64,000 nt of DNA. It comes from Bradyrhizobium sp. CB3481. GTDB lineage: Bacteria; Pseudomonadota; Alphaproteobacteria; Rhizobiales; Xanthobacteraceae. Positions 1 to 9,103 of this stretch are shown piece by piece; the first letter of the stretch is position 1, and every line of letters begins with the position of its first letter. The DNA lies in assembly GCF_029714305.1 (NCBI RefSeq), contig NZ_CP121647.1, forward strand, positions 5,724,501-5,788,500, written 5' to 3'. Both the position numbers and the translations under genes were made by a program. The notes below the pieces were generated by a model. That model had not been told where the DNA came from. It searched no databases and saw only the letters and a list, made by a program, of their open reading frames with translations.

Positions 1-438
1 CCGCGCCTTGCCGAGCACACGCATCGCGGTGGCGCGGGCTCTCACCAAGTCGCGCATGGCCTCATGCGCCGCATCCGGAACCCACACTCCTGTCAGCTCG
101 CCGCTCCGGTGCAGCTTGGCCAGCATCGCCGCATCGCGCCGGTCGGTTTTAACCCGATCCCCGGCCTTCATCGGGATCAGCGAGGGGGCCACCACGATGC
201 AATTGTGCCCCAGGCCCGTCAGTTGTCGATGCAGGCCATATCCGCAGGGGCCGGCTTCGTAGCAAAAACTTACCTGCCGGTCACCCTTGCCAAGCTTCTT
301 CGCCAGCTTGGCGATTTGGTCAGCGCGATTAGGGATGATCCCCAAGTTACGAACTTCCCCGCCGCGCATCCCTTCGGCCACCGCAACCGAAATCGTCGCC
401 TTGTGCACATCCAGCCCCACGAAAATGCTATCGTTCAT
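1..438 (-). CDS. IS110-family transposase, N-terminal part (runs off window)
   Basis: The minus strand opens at an ATG at 438 and stays open to the window edge, so only about 146 N-terminal residues are visible. The start reads MNDSIFVGLDVHKATISVAV, the typical DEDD-type IS110 opening in which the Asp of GLDVHK is the first catalytic acid. Further on, a YEAGPCGYGLHRQL stretch and VKTDRRDA supply the next conserved acids of the family (the E and the D-R-D). IS110 enzymes insert circular DNA site-specifically using a RuvC-like fold. The C-terminal serine-containing domain lies outside the window, so integrity cannot be judged. Confidence 0.9.
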   Translation of the reverse strand, partial: MNDSIFVGLDVHKATISVAVAEGMRGGEVRNLGIIPNRADQIAKLAKKLGKGDRQVSFCYEAGPCGYGLHRQLTGLGHNCIVVAPSLIPMKAGDRVKTDRRDAAMLAKLHRSGELTGVWVPDAAHEAMRDLVRARATAMRVLGKAR

Positions 439-549
439 CAGGCCCGCTCCCCATGCTTGAGGCTCGGCGCCGGCCCATCCGGCGCAACCCTCGATAGGAG
501 CTTGCCGCGGGGCGGGCCGCCCGTCACCTCAGAGGGCGAACATAGGGTC

Positions 550-1673
550 TAGTACCCGCTTTTCTTGGAACGCGAGTCGTGATTCAAGGTCGGGATGATA
601 CCCGAAGCAAGAGAAGTCCACCTTTCGAGGAAAGATCGCAAGGTGCTTGAGGCGTGTTGTCGCTCACCGATAACATTGCAGCGCGATTTGAAGCGGGCGC
701 GGATAGTCCTGTTGGCGGCGGACGGGCGCAGCACCCGGTCGATCGCCAAGGAAGTTGGGGTCAAGCCGCGGATTGTCAGCCTTTGGCAGCATCGCTATGC
801 CGACCAAGGCCTTGAAGGGCTGCAAAGACAAGCCGCGGCCCGGCAAGCCGCCTATCTATACGAAGACGACCGACAAGCGGATTCTGAAGCTGCTGGATAA
901 GCCGCCCCCGCAAGGATTTGCGCGCTGGACCGGCCCTCTGCTGGCCGAAGCGCTCGGCGATGTTGACGTCGAATATGTCTGGCGGTTCCTGCGCAGCCAC
1001 AAGATTGACCTCGCGGCTCGCAAGTCCTGGTGTGAGAGCAATGACCCGAACTTTACGGCCAAAGCCGCCGATGTCGTTGGCCTTTACGTCGCCCCGCCGG
1101 CGAAGGCGATTGTGCTCTGCGTGGACGAGAAGCCCTCGATCCAGGCTTTGGAGCGAGCGCAGGGCTATCTGAAGGTGCCCAATGGCCGCGCCTTGACCGG
1201 CCAGAGCCACGATTACAAGCGGCATGGCACCACAACATTGTTTGCCGCGCTCGAAGTCGCCACCGGAAAGATCATCGCTACGCATTCCAAACGCCGTCGC
1301 CGTGTCGAGTTTCTCGATTTCATGAACAGCCTCTCCGCGGCCTTTCCGGGCCGAAAGCTTCACGTCATCCTCGACAACCTCAACCACCCACAAGAAGAAC
1401 GAGAACTGGCTCAAGGCCCACCCTAACGTGCAATTCCATTTCACGCCGACAAGTGCGTCCTGGCTCAACCAGGTCGAGGTATGGTTCTCAATCTTGCAGG
1501 GGCATTCGCTCAGCGGCACCTCCTTCACAAGCCTCAAGCAGCTTCAGGAACACATCGATGCCTACGTCAACGCCTACAACGACAAAGCCGAGCCCTTCGT
1601 CTGGACCAAGCAAAAGGTCCGTCAACGCCGTTTCAAAGGCCGCCGTATCACTCAGCTCTGATTCCGGGTACTA
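550..1673 (+). mobile_element. IS630-family insertion sequence (decayed)
   Basis: The element is bounded by TA dinucleotides, as expected for IS630, which duplicates TA. The left end reads CTAGTACCCG and the right end, reverse-complemented, starts CTAGTACCCG too, giving a short terminal inverted repeat. It carries one transposase gene split by frameshifts. Flanks show nothing recognisable. Confidence 0.75.
595..1661 (+). pseudogene. IS630-family transposase, two frameshifts
   Basis: Three consecutive frames together give one IS630 transposase. Residues from 595 carry the N-terminal helix-turn-helix (RSTRSIAKEVGVKPRIVSLW). The frame entered near 790 carries the catalytic core with the first Asp in LCVDEKPSIQALER and the second in HVILDNLNHP. 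The frame from 1428 carries the C-terminal part TPTSASWLNQVEVWFSIL, where the final Glu of the DDE triad lies. Breaks fall near 800-830 and near 1385-1430, so no full-length protein can be made without frameshifting. The core motifs remain, so the decay is recent or partly sequencing error. Confidence 0.85.
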
Positions 1674-1679
1674 GCTAGG

Positions 1680-2156
1680 GCAACAGCCGCGCCGCGCTCG
1701 CGCTCATCCCTATCGGAAGAGCAATCAAAATGTGATGGCAAATGGGGTAAGCAAACCGGCAGTGGCCGCTTCTCGAGGCCGTATACATGACCGCTCCCCG
1801 ATCCATTCGCCGAAACACAAAAGCCCTTGCCGAGAAGGGGCCGTCCATATCATGGACATCCCGCGTTCGGTTTGATGATGAGGATAAATCGGCTGGCCTG
1901 CAATAGCGTCCAGAGGTCGGATGTATCGATGAGCCGACATGCGCCGCAAAGGGGAATGTCAGATGAAGCCGCGAGTGGAGGGAGAGATAGTCGTCCGACT
2001 GCGGCTTCTCGAGCAAAGGCGGCCTCATTCGCGGGAAATCATCGTTGAAAAGCGACAATCCGGAGATAAACATCGAACAATATGATGGAGTATCCCTATT
2101 TGGCGATGGAACGCAGCGAGAACTGGACGGCGTCCCCGAAGTTGCCGGAGTAGAAA
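1680..2156. other. Intergenic, no recognised gene
   Basis: Open frames here are short or antisense and match no family I recognise. The last 20 bases hold the GGAG ribosome binding site of the LysR gene at 2157. Confidence 0.5.
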
Positions 2157-3065
2157 ATGGCTACCGAAGACAATGAAGTTCCCATCAACGCGATCCGGGT
2201 GTTCGTGACAATCGCCCGCGAAGGAAGCGTAACGCGCGCGGCTGGCGCATTGGGAGCGACACAGAGCTCGGTCAGCCGCTACCTCGCCGTGCTCGAAGAC
2301 TATCTAGGTGCTGACCTGATGGAGCGACGCGGGAGGAGGAGCGAATTGACGGAGTTCGGAAGACTTTTTGCGAACACAGTCGCCGAACCTATAGATACAG
2401 TATACTTCACCGCCAAGAGAATGCGCCGGCGGAATCGTCCGGACGCCAACCGGATCGTGGTCCGCACGTCGCTTTCGACATTCGCGTACTCCCTTCTGAT
2501 TCCGAATCTTCAAGCATTTTCCGCTGAGATGGGCGGTGTAACCGTAGATGTGATTAGTTCGCTGTCCCTGCCGACGTCCTCCGAGAATTTCGACGTCTTG
2601 ATTACACGCGACCTTTCCGTCATCGAACCGGCCGACAATTGGGAAATCTACAACGAGCAACTCGTCTGTGTAGGCTCTCCAAATCACGTAGATGGCAAAG
2701 GCCTCTCTATTATTCGTTCGATGCCAATTCTGAACGTTACATCGCGGCCCGACGTACTGCCCACATGGCTGAGGGCGATGAACCTGACCTCAAAGGACAT
2801 AAAGTCGGGGGCGCGATATGATCACAATTACCTTGCTCTGCCGGCGGTCATGACAGGAAAATGGCTTCTGGTGGCGCCCGAAATTATTGTGAGCGATCTA
2901 GTCCGTGGGGGCGTTCTGCATGTGATACCAGGATCGCGTACTCCCAGCGGCATGCAATATCGGGCTTATGCGGTCGACCGCAGTGACAATCCCGAAATCG
3001 CTCGTGCTTTTTGCCGGTGGCTAGCTCGACTCTGCAAAAAGGCGGCGATTCCGGAAGCCGCCTAA
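2157..3065 (+). CDS. LysR-family transcriptional regulator
   Basis: 302 residues, the normal length for a LysR regulator. An N-terminal winged helix-turn-helix is clear: AIRVFVTIAREGSVTRAAGA then TQSSVSRYLAVLEDYLGADL, about residues 9-60. The rest is a substrate-binding-protein-like effector domain. The ATG at 2157 is preceded by GGAG at a spacing of 8. It lies alone between IS630 debris and the CBASS operon, about 490 bases upstream of the latter, in the same direction. The ligand and targets cannot be read from the sequence; a role in controlling the downstream defence genes is possible but unsupported. It is not NodD: no nod box was seen nearby. Confidence 0.9.
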   Translation: MATEDNEVPINAIRVFVTIAREGSVTRAAGALGATQSSVSRYLAVLEDYLGADLMERRGRRSELTEFGRLFANTVAEPIDTVYFTAKRMRRRNRPDANRIVVRTSLSTFAYSLLIPNLQAFSAEMGGVTVDVISSLSLPTSSENFDVLITRDLSVIEPADNWEIYNEQLVCVGSPNHVDGKGLSIIRSMPILNVTSRPDVLPTWLRAMNLTSKDIKSGARYDHNYLALPAVMTGKWLLVAPEIIVSDLVRGGVLHVIPGSRTPSGMQYRAYAVDRSDNPEIARAFCRWLARLCKKAAIPEAA

Positions 3066-3426
3066 CATCGCATTAGGCTATCTAAATGCACAAGAAATTC
3101 GATCTGTACATTTGATTTTGCACGCAATGGGTGAAATACTGCGGCAGCGATTGCCATTCGAATTGGGCAGCAAAGAATGCTGCAACTAGCCTCAATGCCA
3201 ACCTCTTGTTCTTATATATTCATCCGTCGACCTACCATTTCTTACCAAAGCAGCACCGTATTCGGGACTGACCGGCGTCTTGGTGGCAGTTTCGGCTACT
3301 GAAAGAGGCCCCCCACTTACCATACCCATCAGCCTGAACACTCTGGCTCCTACAGCGCCGGGAGATCTGATTCACACGAAAGAAACGGTTATCTTCGTTA
3401 TATCAGGCGCGCGGCGGCGGGCAGAG

Positions 3427-3532
3427 TACGTCCCCCACAAGTACGTCCCCCAATCGGGGCAAAGTAGGCCCCTCCTCGGCGCCGCTGGCGCCGAGCCAAA
3501 ACAAAAGGATCGCGGCCAGTTCGGCCGCTCCT
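3427..3532. repeat. Repeats and hairpins upstream of the CBASS operon
   Basis: A direct repeat AGTACGTCCCCCA occurs twice within about 25 bases (3425-3452). It is followed by a perfect 9-bp hairpin CTCGGCGCC-gct-GGCGCCGAG (3475-3495) and a second GC-rich hairpin GCGGCC-agttc-GGCCGC (about 3516-3532). The layout resembles the end of an insertion sequence or a transcription barrier abutting the defence operon. The rest of 3066-3552 holds no recognised gene. Confidence 0.45.
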
Positions 3533-3552
3533 CCGCCAACATAGCACAACGA

Positions 3553-4732
3553 ATGAATCATAAATCAAGTCCGAGACGTACAGTGACGGGCGTGGGTGCA
3601 GAGACCGATAAGGATGAGCCGGCGCCGAGCGATGTAAGATCCTACCGGGTGCTCAGCGTGGACGGCGGCGGGATGCGCGGCATCTATACCGCGGCTTTCC
3701 TGGACCGCCTCGTCACCCAGTTCGCCCGCACGCGCGGCGCGGAATGTCTCGATCTGGGCAAAGGGTTCGATCTCATTACCGGGACGAGCACCGGGGCGAT
3801 CGTCGCGAGTGCGCTCGCGGTCGGGCTCCCTATGGCAGAGATCGTCAACCTGTACCGCTGCCACGGGCGCCAGATCTTTTCCCACCGGATCAAGGGCACG
3901 CTCAGCGCGATCTGGCGCATGTTCGTCGGAGGCCGCTACGTGCGTCGGGGCGACGCCGTGTTGCACGCGGCGCTAACCGAGGTGCTCAAGGAGACGACAA
4001 TGCTCGACGTCTTCAACAAGCGAGGCATCTCGCTTTCCATTCCAGCCGTCTTAATGAGCAGCCATCGCTCGTGGGTCTTCAAGAAGACGCCCGCGAGCGG
4101 AGTGCGTGACGATCACTACAAGCTGGTCGACGTGTGCATGGCTTCCAGCGCCGCTCCAATCTTCCGATCTCTGGCGGCTGTCAAAGATCCCAACGGGGAT
4201 CACGGCATCATGCAGGTTTTTGCGGACGGCGGCCTGTGGGCGAACAATCCCATCATGGTCGGGCTGGTCGACGCTCTGCAATGCGCTCCGAAGGACGCGC
4301 CGATCGAGATCTTCTCGCTGGGTACCTGCTCGCGTCCAGAAGGCGAACTCATTCAGCCCTGGAAGGTGCATCGCTCGATCCTGGGCTGGAAGATGGGCCG
4401 AAGCCGCGGGTCTCAGCATCACAGCCCAGGAATTCGCGTTCGACAACATGGCCCGCTTTCTCGGCAACCAGCTCACCGAACTAGGACGTCCGGTCCGGAG
4501 GTTGCGCTTTCCTAACAAGGACGTACCTGCGGAGATGATGAAGTTCCTAGCGCTGGATGACGCCCGTCCAGAAGCTATGAACCGGTTGATCCAGCAGGCG
4601 AGCAATGATGCGGACCTCGCAAAGAGTGCCTGCGATGACCCCAACAACCCGGAAGGACAGATGGTGAAAACCATGATGATGGGCCTTCCCGAAATGCCGA
4701 AGACCGGCGTGAAGATGGAGACGATGACGTGA
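3553..4732 (+). pseudogene. capV: CapV-like patatin phospholipase, CBASS effector (one frameshift)
   Basis: A patatin-like lipase, the effector that degrades the inner membrane when it binds a cyclic nucleotide in CBASS anti-phage defence. From the ATG at 3553 (RVLSVDGGGMRGIYTAAFLD, oxyanion DGGGMRG at residues 37-43), the nucleophile elbow GTSTG has Ser79, and the DGG of the Ser-Asp dyad is Asp225 in FADGGLWANNP. Near 4395 the frame breaks: LGWKMG must continue as EAAGLSITAQEFAFDN in the +1 frame, so there is one extra base in a GGGCC context. The second frame ends at TGA 4730-4732. The open frame could begin upstream at 3280, but the residues before 3553 look non-coding. Overlaps the next gene by GTGA. 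Confidence 0.85.
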
Positions 4733-5780
4733 AGGACTGCAACGAACAGGTGACCAGCTTCGAGCGCGCGGAAGTACGGATGTCCGAGGACGACCGCGCC
4801 GACATCTACGGCAAGGCCAAAACCAACCGCAACCGGCTCAAGTCGGGCCTGGAGCGCAACGACAGTCCGAAGGCGATCGGGTCGCGCACGCAAGGCTCCT
4901 ACGCGATGCGGACCATGATCCAGAACGACCGCGGCGACTACGACGTCGACGACGGCGTCTATTTCAAGCGCGACAGGTTGAAGAACGAGAACGGCGAGGA
5001 CAAGTCCGCGCCGGACGCGAGGAAGATGGTAAGCGACGCGCTTCAGGACGACCGCTTCGCCGATCAACCCGAACCCCGGGACAACTGCGTGCGGGTCTAC
5101 TACAAAAAAGAGGGCTATCACGTCGACGTGCCCGTCTACCGCGAGAACCGCATCAAGGATCCCTTCACCGGCGAAGAGAAAAAATCCTACGAGATCGCCG
5201 CTGGCGAGAAGTGGAGGACGTCAGACCCTCTCGCCAATACGAAATGGTTCAAGGACGAGAACAAGAATAGGTCGCCGGACGCCACGGCCAACGGCAACGA
5301 CGGACAGTTCGTGCGGATCGTCCGCCTCGTCAAGGCGTTCGCCCGCAGTCGTTCCGGCTGGTCGAGCAAGATCTCGAGCGGGTTCGCGATTTCAAAGCTC
5401 GTCTCGGACCACTTCGTCCAGTCCGACGGACGCGACGACTACGCGTTCCGGCAAACGATGAAGAACATCAGCGCCAGGTTGGCCTGGAACGATGCCATCC
5501 GGCATCCCGTCTTGAACGAAAATATCGCGGGATCCGGCGAGAGAAGACGAAATTCCTCAAGGAGAAGATCGACGAGAACCTGAAGCATCTCGACGTGCTC
5601 GACAAATCGGACTGCACGCACGAAAAGGCGATGAAGGCGTGGGACAATCTGTTCTGCACCGACTGGTTCTCCAAGCAGCCCGACCCTTCCAAGAAAGCGC
5701 AGGTCGAGAAGGCCAGCGGACCTGCGGTGATCAAGCAGGGCGAGAGCCGTTACGCGTCGAACGAGAACCGCCACGCGTGA
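4729..5780 (+). pseudogene. cdnA: cGAS/DncV-like nucleotidyltransferase (CD-NTase) of CBASS (one frameshift)
   Basis: The enzyme that makes the second messenger activating CapV. It starts at GTG 4729, inside the capV stop (GTGA overlap). The Gly-Ser of the nucleotidyltransferase fold is G56-S57 (TQGSYAM), the metal-binding acids are D72 and D74 in DYDVDDGVYF, and the third acid is D133 in YHVDVPVY. The order CapV then a DYDxDDG enzyme resembles the Vibrio DncV operon, suggesting clade A and a 3'3'-cGAMP-like product. Near 5540 one base is missing: the frame must move to EKTKFLKEKIDENLKHLDVL and then runs to TGA 5778-5780. The rejoined protein is about 350 residues. Gene symbol given by analogy; clade is inferred. 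Confidence 0.85.
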
Positions 5781-6229
5781 GCCTCCCTCTGACGTTCGAT
5801 ACGCATCGGCAACGACGGTTCTTTCATCGGGAGGCCGGTGGTCAGCTTTTCGCGCGAGTTCGGGGACGCCACTGGGAGATCACCACCGCGACCGGGCCGC
5901 GCACGAGAGATCGGCGAAGCCGGTTTTCCTTTTGGCCGCATCGCGCTTCCGAACAGAACGAAATATTCGAGCACCATGCCTTGGGTCTGGACTTCGTCGG
6001 CGACTGGCACACCCATCCGGAGGACACGCCAAATCCTTCTCCCCACGACTTAACGAGCATAGCCGAGGTGGTCCGCCGATCCACTCATCATCTGCCAGGA
6101 TTTCTGCTCTTGGTTGTGGGTCGCAGACCGTTCCCTGACGGGCTCTGGGCCTCATTCCATTCCGTAGACGGCACTTGGTCCGAAGCTAAGACCTGGCACG
6201 CCTTGCCGGTACCTCACGCGAAGCAATGA
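5777..6229 (+). CDS. cap3: Cap3-like JAMM/Mov34 isopeptidase of CBASS
   Basis: 150 residues starting at a GTG that overlaps the CD-NTase stop (GTGA), the same coupling as at the previous junction. The JAMM zinc site is complete: Glu19 in HREAGGQLFAR, His78 and His80 in DWHTHPED, Ser88 and Asp91 in SPHD. In type II CBASS, Cap3 removes the CD-NTase from conjugates formed by the E1/E2 protein Cap2. Here no Cap2 gene lies between or after, so the deconjugase has no visible partner. It is the only intact cistron of the operon. Alternative: a general JAB protease, but the context argues for CBASS. Confidence 0.85.
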   Translation: MSLPLTFDTHRQRRFFHREAGGQLFARVRGRHWEITTATGPRTRDRRSRFSFWPHRASEQNEIFEHHALGLDFVGDWHTHPEDTPNPSPHDLTSIAEVVRRSTHHLPGFLLLVVGRRPFPDGLWASFHSVDGTWSEAKTWHALPVPHAKQ

Positions 6230-6316
6230 AGGCTCGGAGTAGTCATGCCGGCCTCGGCGTTGGACTCTGAACGGACTTTTCGTTTCCTGCGCCAGTCAAA
6301 ATTGCTGCACGTCGAC

Positions 6317-6640
6317 TCTTCATTCGTCACGACTCAATCAGCTACTAGAGAAAAAGGCTTCCTGCAGCGCAAACCCTCCACAAGCGATGCCCGGGTTTAC
6401 ATATGTCGCTGACGGACAAGACTTATAAATATCTGCGATCCTCACAGCAGAGCAGGAGACACTCAATAAGTTTCGTTTTTGGTCAATTCGGAGTTCTCGA
6501 ATCGACCGAGTTCGCTAGCGGCAGGACGACTGGAAAAAAATGTCAGGCCACGGGAACGAAAGCGGTGCGCGTGAGCACGACCATCATGACGAACCACACC
6601 ACGAGCGAGGGGCATCGTCACGCGCACGATAAACATCAGC
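6317..6640 (+). pseudogene. MarR-family regulator, decayed C-terminal copy
   Basis: About 320 bases closely similar to 9360-9680. Shared peptides include MSLTDKTYK, TEFASGRTTG and a His-rich tail (HHDEPHH in the other copy). Only the end of the wing and the C-terminal helices of a MarR regulator can be traced, in more than one frame. No start is present. It marks a duplicated segment flanking the avidin and LuxR genes. Confidence 0.6.
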
Positions 6641-6732
6641 ATCATCGGTGCCCTCCCGAGCCATGCAAGTGGTTACTGGATAACCGCCTACAGTTAAGCC
6701 TCACTCAACCCAAACTCAGGGGAGCGAGAACC

Positions 6733-7165
6733 TTGGCCAACTGTTTTGAGATCGATTTTCTGGACATTGAAGCGAAAAGCAGCAGCGACGCTATTTTGCG
6801 TCAGCTATGAGTTGAACGGTCAGACCTAAATCGAAGTCGTTAATGGCGACTATCAGTCAACCGGAGAGAAGGTCGTCAACTTCATAAAGAAGTACTATGG
6901 TAATCCGAAACGGATCGACCACGTGGTCGCAACACAACGATGGCGATCACGCCGGAGGTTTGCAACAAGTTCTGGACGATTTTGCGGTCGGCGCGCTTTG
7001 GATGGTGCGACCTTTGGACCTATGCAGCAGAGCTTCTACCCCGGTTCAAGCGCTTCACAACAGTCGATGGATTGGAGAAAACCCTTAAGGAAGTTTACTC
7101 AAATCTCGCAAGCCTTGAAGACATTGCTATTCGCAAGAAGAGTCCAAGAACTACGAATGGAACGT
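6733..7165 (+). pseudogene. Metallo-beta-lactamase-fold hydrolase, decayed
   Basis: Piecing three frames together gives an MBL-fold protein: FEIDFLDIEAKSSSDAIL, then YQSTGEKVVNFIKKYYGNPK and RIDHVVAT, then HNDGDHAGG in the third. That last motif is the family zinc site HxxxDHxGG (first His from the codon next to the frameshift). It continues to LLPRFKRFTTVDGLEKTL. An in-frame TAA near 6826 and at least three frameshifts make it dead. The region from 7145 to 7264 reads a further open peptide (ESKNYEWNVNKDQKMVGIED) that I do not recognise. Its position just after CBASS may be chance or may reflect a defence-related island. Confidence 0.65.
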
Positions 7166-7266
7166 GAACAAGGATCAGAAGATGGTCGGCATCGAAGACC
7201 TGAAACCTGGCCGCAATGCAGGTCTTAGTTACCCGGCAGAAGCAAGAAAGGACGCAACTCAGTTAG

Positions 7267-7659
7267 CTACCATACCCGTGTGAAGGTATCGGCACCCTTC
7301 AGTTTTTGCGGTTGGCCATTTCCGTCGACATAAAACAATGTCCAGGACGTGGGCATTTGAGAACCCTTGGTCCTCCCGACCCAGCGCGTGAAGGAATTGC
7401 ATTGAGCAAATGTTACAACGAAATACAATCCGTTTGGTTTAACGGCGCCGGATGCAGGATATGGAATGCCCTGGCATTGGAAGCCCTGAGCATGATTCGT
7501 AAAAGTGCCTTTTATGCTCCGGTTGTTGGAGGACCATATAAACAACTCCGAGCCACGCTCATTCTTCCAATACGACGGAGCCGGTAGCCCCTGTGCCAAG
7601 ACCTCGCCGGAGAGCGACAAGAGCTGAGCGATCAGGAAAAGTCCTAGAAAATTTTTCAT
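7267..7659 (-). CDS. Secreted avidin-family biotin-binding protein, bradavidin II-like
   Basis: 130 residues. A signal peptide of about 22 residues ends at GEVLA before Gln23. The mature part follows the avidin barrel: SYWKNERGSEL (Trp31, Asn33 and Ser37 equal streptavidin's first biotin contacts), GTFTNHA, TRWVG (Trp93), TSWTLFY (Trp106) and GADTFT (Asp124). Two Cys (62 and 87) could form a disulphide. As I recall it, bradavidin II of Bradyrhizobium japonicum begins the same way after cleavage (QGLPAPSYWKNERGSEL). The protein would bind biotin tightly outside the cytoplasm. It stands alone, convergent with the decayed MBL gene and downstream of the LuxR gene. Confidence 0.92.
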   Translation of the reverse strand: MKNFLGLFLIAQLLSLSGEVLAQGLPAPSYWKNERGSELFIWSSNNRSIKGTFTNHAQGFQCQGIPYPASGAVKPNGLYFVVTFAQCNSFTRWVGRTKGSQMPTSWTLFYVDGNGQPQKLKGADTFTRVW

Positions 7660-7830
7660 GATGAGAACCCAAACAACAAGTTTCGCTAAAAGTAGTAGCA
7701 GATCTTTTACAGTGAGTCTCGTTCAGCTTGGTTATGCTAGACCTTTCGAACAGACTACAACACACAATGAGCGGCGCGACAAGCGCCAGGTCTCTTCCGC
7801 ATCTCGCGCGAATTCGGAGGGTGTGAATCG

Positions 7831-8553
7831 TTAGAACAACAAACCGCGTCGCAAAGCCTCGGCGACGCAGTGGGCGATAGATGCTGCGCCGAGCTTGCGG
7901 CGGGCGTTCTCAAGATGAAACACGACAGTGCGCGGCCCAATCTGGACCAGCACCGCGATATCCGCGACCGTTTTTCCCTGCGCGGTCCATGCAAGGCATT
8001 GACGCTCGCGCTGAGTGAGTTCGCTTCCGGCAAGTTTACCGATAGAGGGTACGTCAGGTCTGACGGCGACATGAAAATGCAGCCCGGCGATCTGTACGAG
8101 GTCCTTCCAGTCGGCCCCGAGCCGCTCCGGGCGAACATCGCGGTCGTCCGTCGCCAGCGTGAAGGCAGCCATCCGTCCAAATCCGCCCCTGATCGGCACA
8201 GTGATGCCTGATTTAATGCCGAAGGTCGCCGCTTCATCGAAGAACAGGCGCTGCTCTCGGTTTCCGACTGGAGCTGAGCCCTCGCCTCCCCAACTGAACA
8301 AGGCGTGCTCGGCACGCGCGCGGCGCACCACAGGATCGAGTTGCTGGTATCCAAGCTGGAAGTACCGGCTGGTCCAGGATTTGGGATAGGACGAGATCAA
8401 GGTCGGCGTGTCGCCGGTCAGCCGCAGATAGGCAAAGCGCTGGAAGCCGAGGCTCTGCGTTAGCCGCGTTGCGACGCGCTCGAATTCAACCGCATTGCTT
8501 GCGGTTTGGATTGCATCGATGAATTCCTGAAAAATGCTTTCGACCGGGCTCAT
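7831..8553 (-). CDS. LuxR-type quorum-sensing regulator (LuxR solo)
   Basis: From ATG 8553 the protein has 240 residues, the usual size for an acyl-homoserine-lactone receptor. An AGAGGG ribosome site lies about 11 bases upstream; the open frame extends to 8811 but that part looks non-coding. Residues 1-165 form the autoinducer domain with the conserved W-Y-D-P pattern (SWTSRYFQLGYQQLDPVV) and a FGIKSGITVPIRG turn. The C-terminal GerE helix-turn-helix runs ELTQRERQCLAWTAQGKTVADIA to FHLENARRKLGA. No luxI-type synthase is in the window, so it is a solo here. A truncated relative sits next to pepM at 12608, so this regulator type may control the phosphonate genes. Confidence 0.88.
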   Translation of the reverse strand: MSPVESIFQEFIDAIQTASNAVEFERVATRLTQSLGFQRFAYLRLTGDTPTLISSYPKSWTSRYFQLGYQQLDPVVRRARAEHALFSWGGEGSAPVGNREQRLFFDEAATFGIKSGITVPIRGGFGRMAAFTLATDDRDVRPERLGADWKDLVQIAGLHFHVAVRPDVPSIGKLAGSELTQRERQCLAWTAQGKTVADIAVLVQIGPRTVVFHLENARRKLGAASIAHCVAEALRRGLLF

Positions 8554-8703
8554 TTCGATTTCTACCCTCTTGAACGAAATATCCGTGCTTTCCAATGACG
8601 TCACCGCGCATTTGGCGAACAACCTGTCCGGCCTCGCGCGACCTCCCGACCTACAGATACGCCCGCGCGGCCGCGCAGGACGCGCACAGGAAGACCCTGC
8701 CCG

Positions 8704-8850
8704 TCCGCCAACGCACCTAGTTGGAAATGCCGTGCCCCCTATCCTTAAGCCGAACTCGTAATGTGCCGCCCCAGTATCGTTGGGAAGCAATAGGCCGGTG
8801 ACAAACTTCAATTAATGTGATGGACCGTTCTGATTTAGCGATGGATTTAT
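8704..8850. repeat. ~150-bp dispersed repeat, copy 1
   Basis: Matches 39614-39762 with scattered differences: CCAACGCAC, GGAAATGCC, then ATCGTTGGGAAGCAATAGG, AATGTGATGGA and TTTAGCGAT occur in the same order and spacing. It covers the upstream (promoter) side of the LuxR gene. The rest of 8850-9100 shows nothing I recognise. Confidence 0.7.
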
Positions 8851-9103
8851 TCGCTCTGCAGGCCGTTGGGTGCCACTTACCGGCCATTACCTGATCAAGA
8901 CGCGCGAAATCTTAAGCCCCCGATACGATATTGGCCGAGCCTGGAGCCAAAGGAATATGTCTGCACGCAACGTACAGAACGCGTCTTTATGCCGTCGCTG
9001 TATTCGTGACGGCTCGCTTTTGTCCGAATCGTACTAACCAATTTGATCTGCATTCTCAGAGGGCATTGTCCTATTTTTGATTCGCGCTAAGGGGAAATAG
9101 GAA

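Noticed and set aside
4051..5121. Long minus-strand open frame (356 codons) across the CBASS genes
   Set aside because: It is antisense to the patatin and nucleotidyltransferase genes, whose motifs are clear; its own product is low-complexity and matches nothing. High GC at third positions makes such shadows common.
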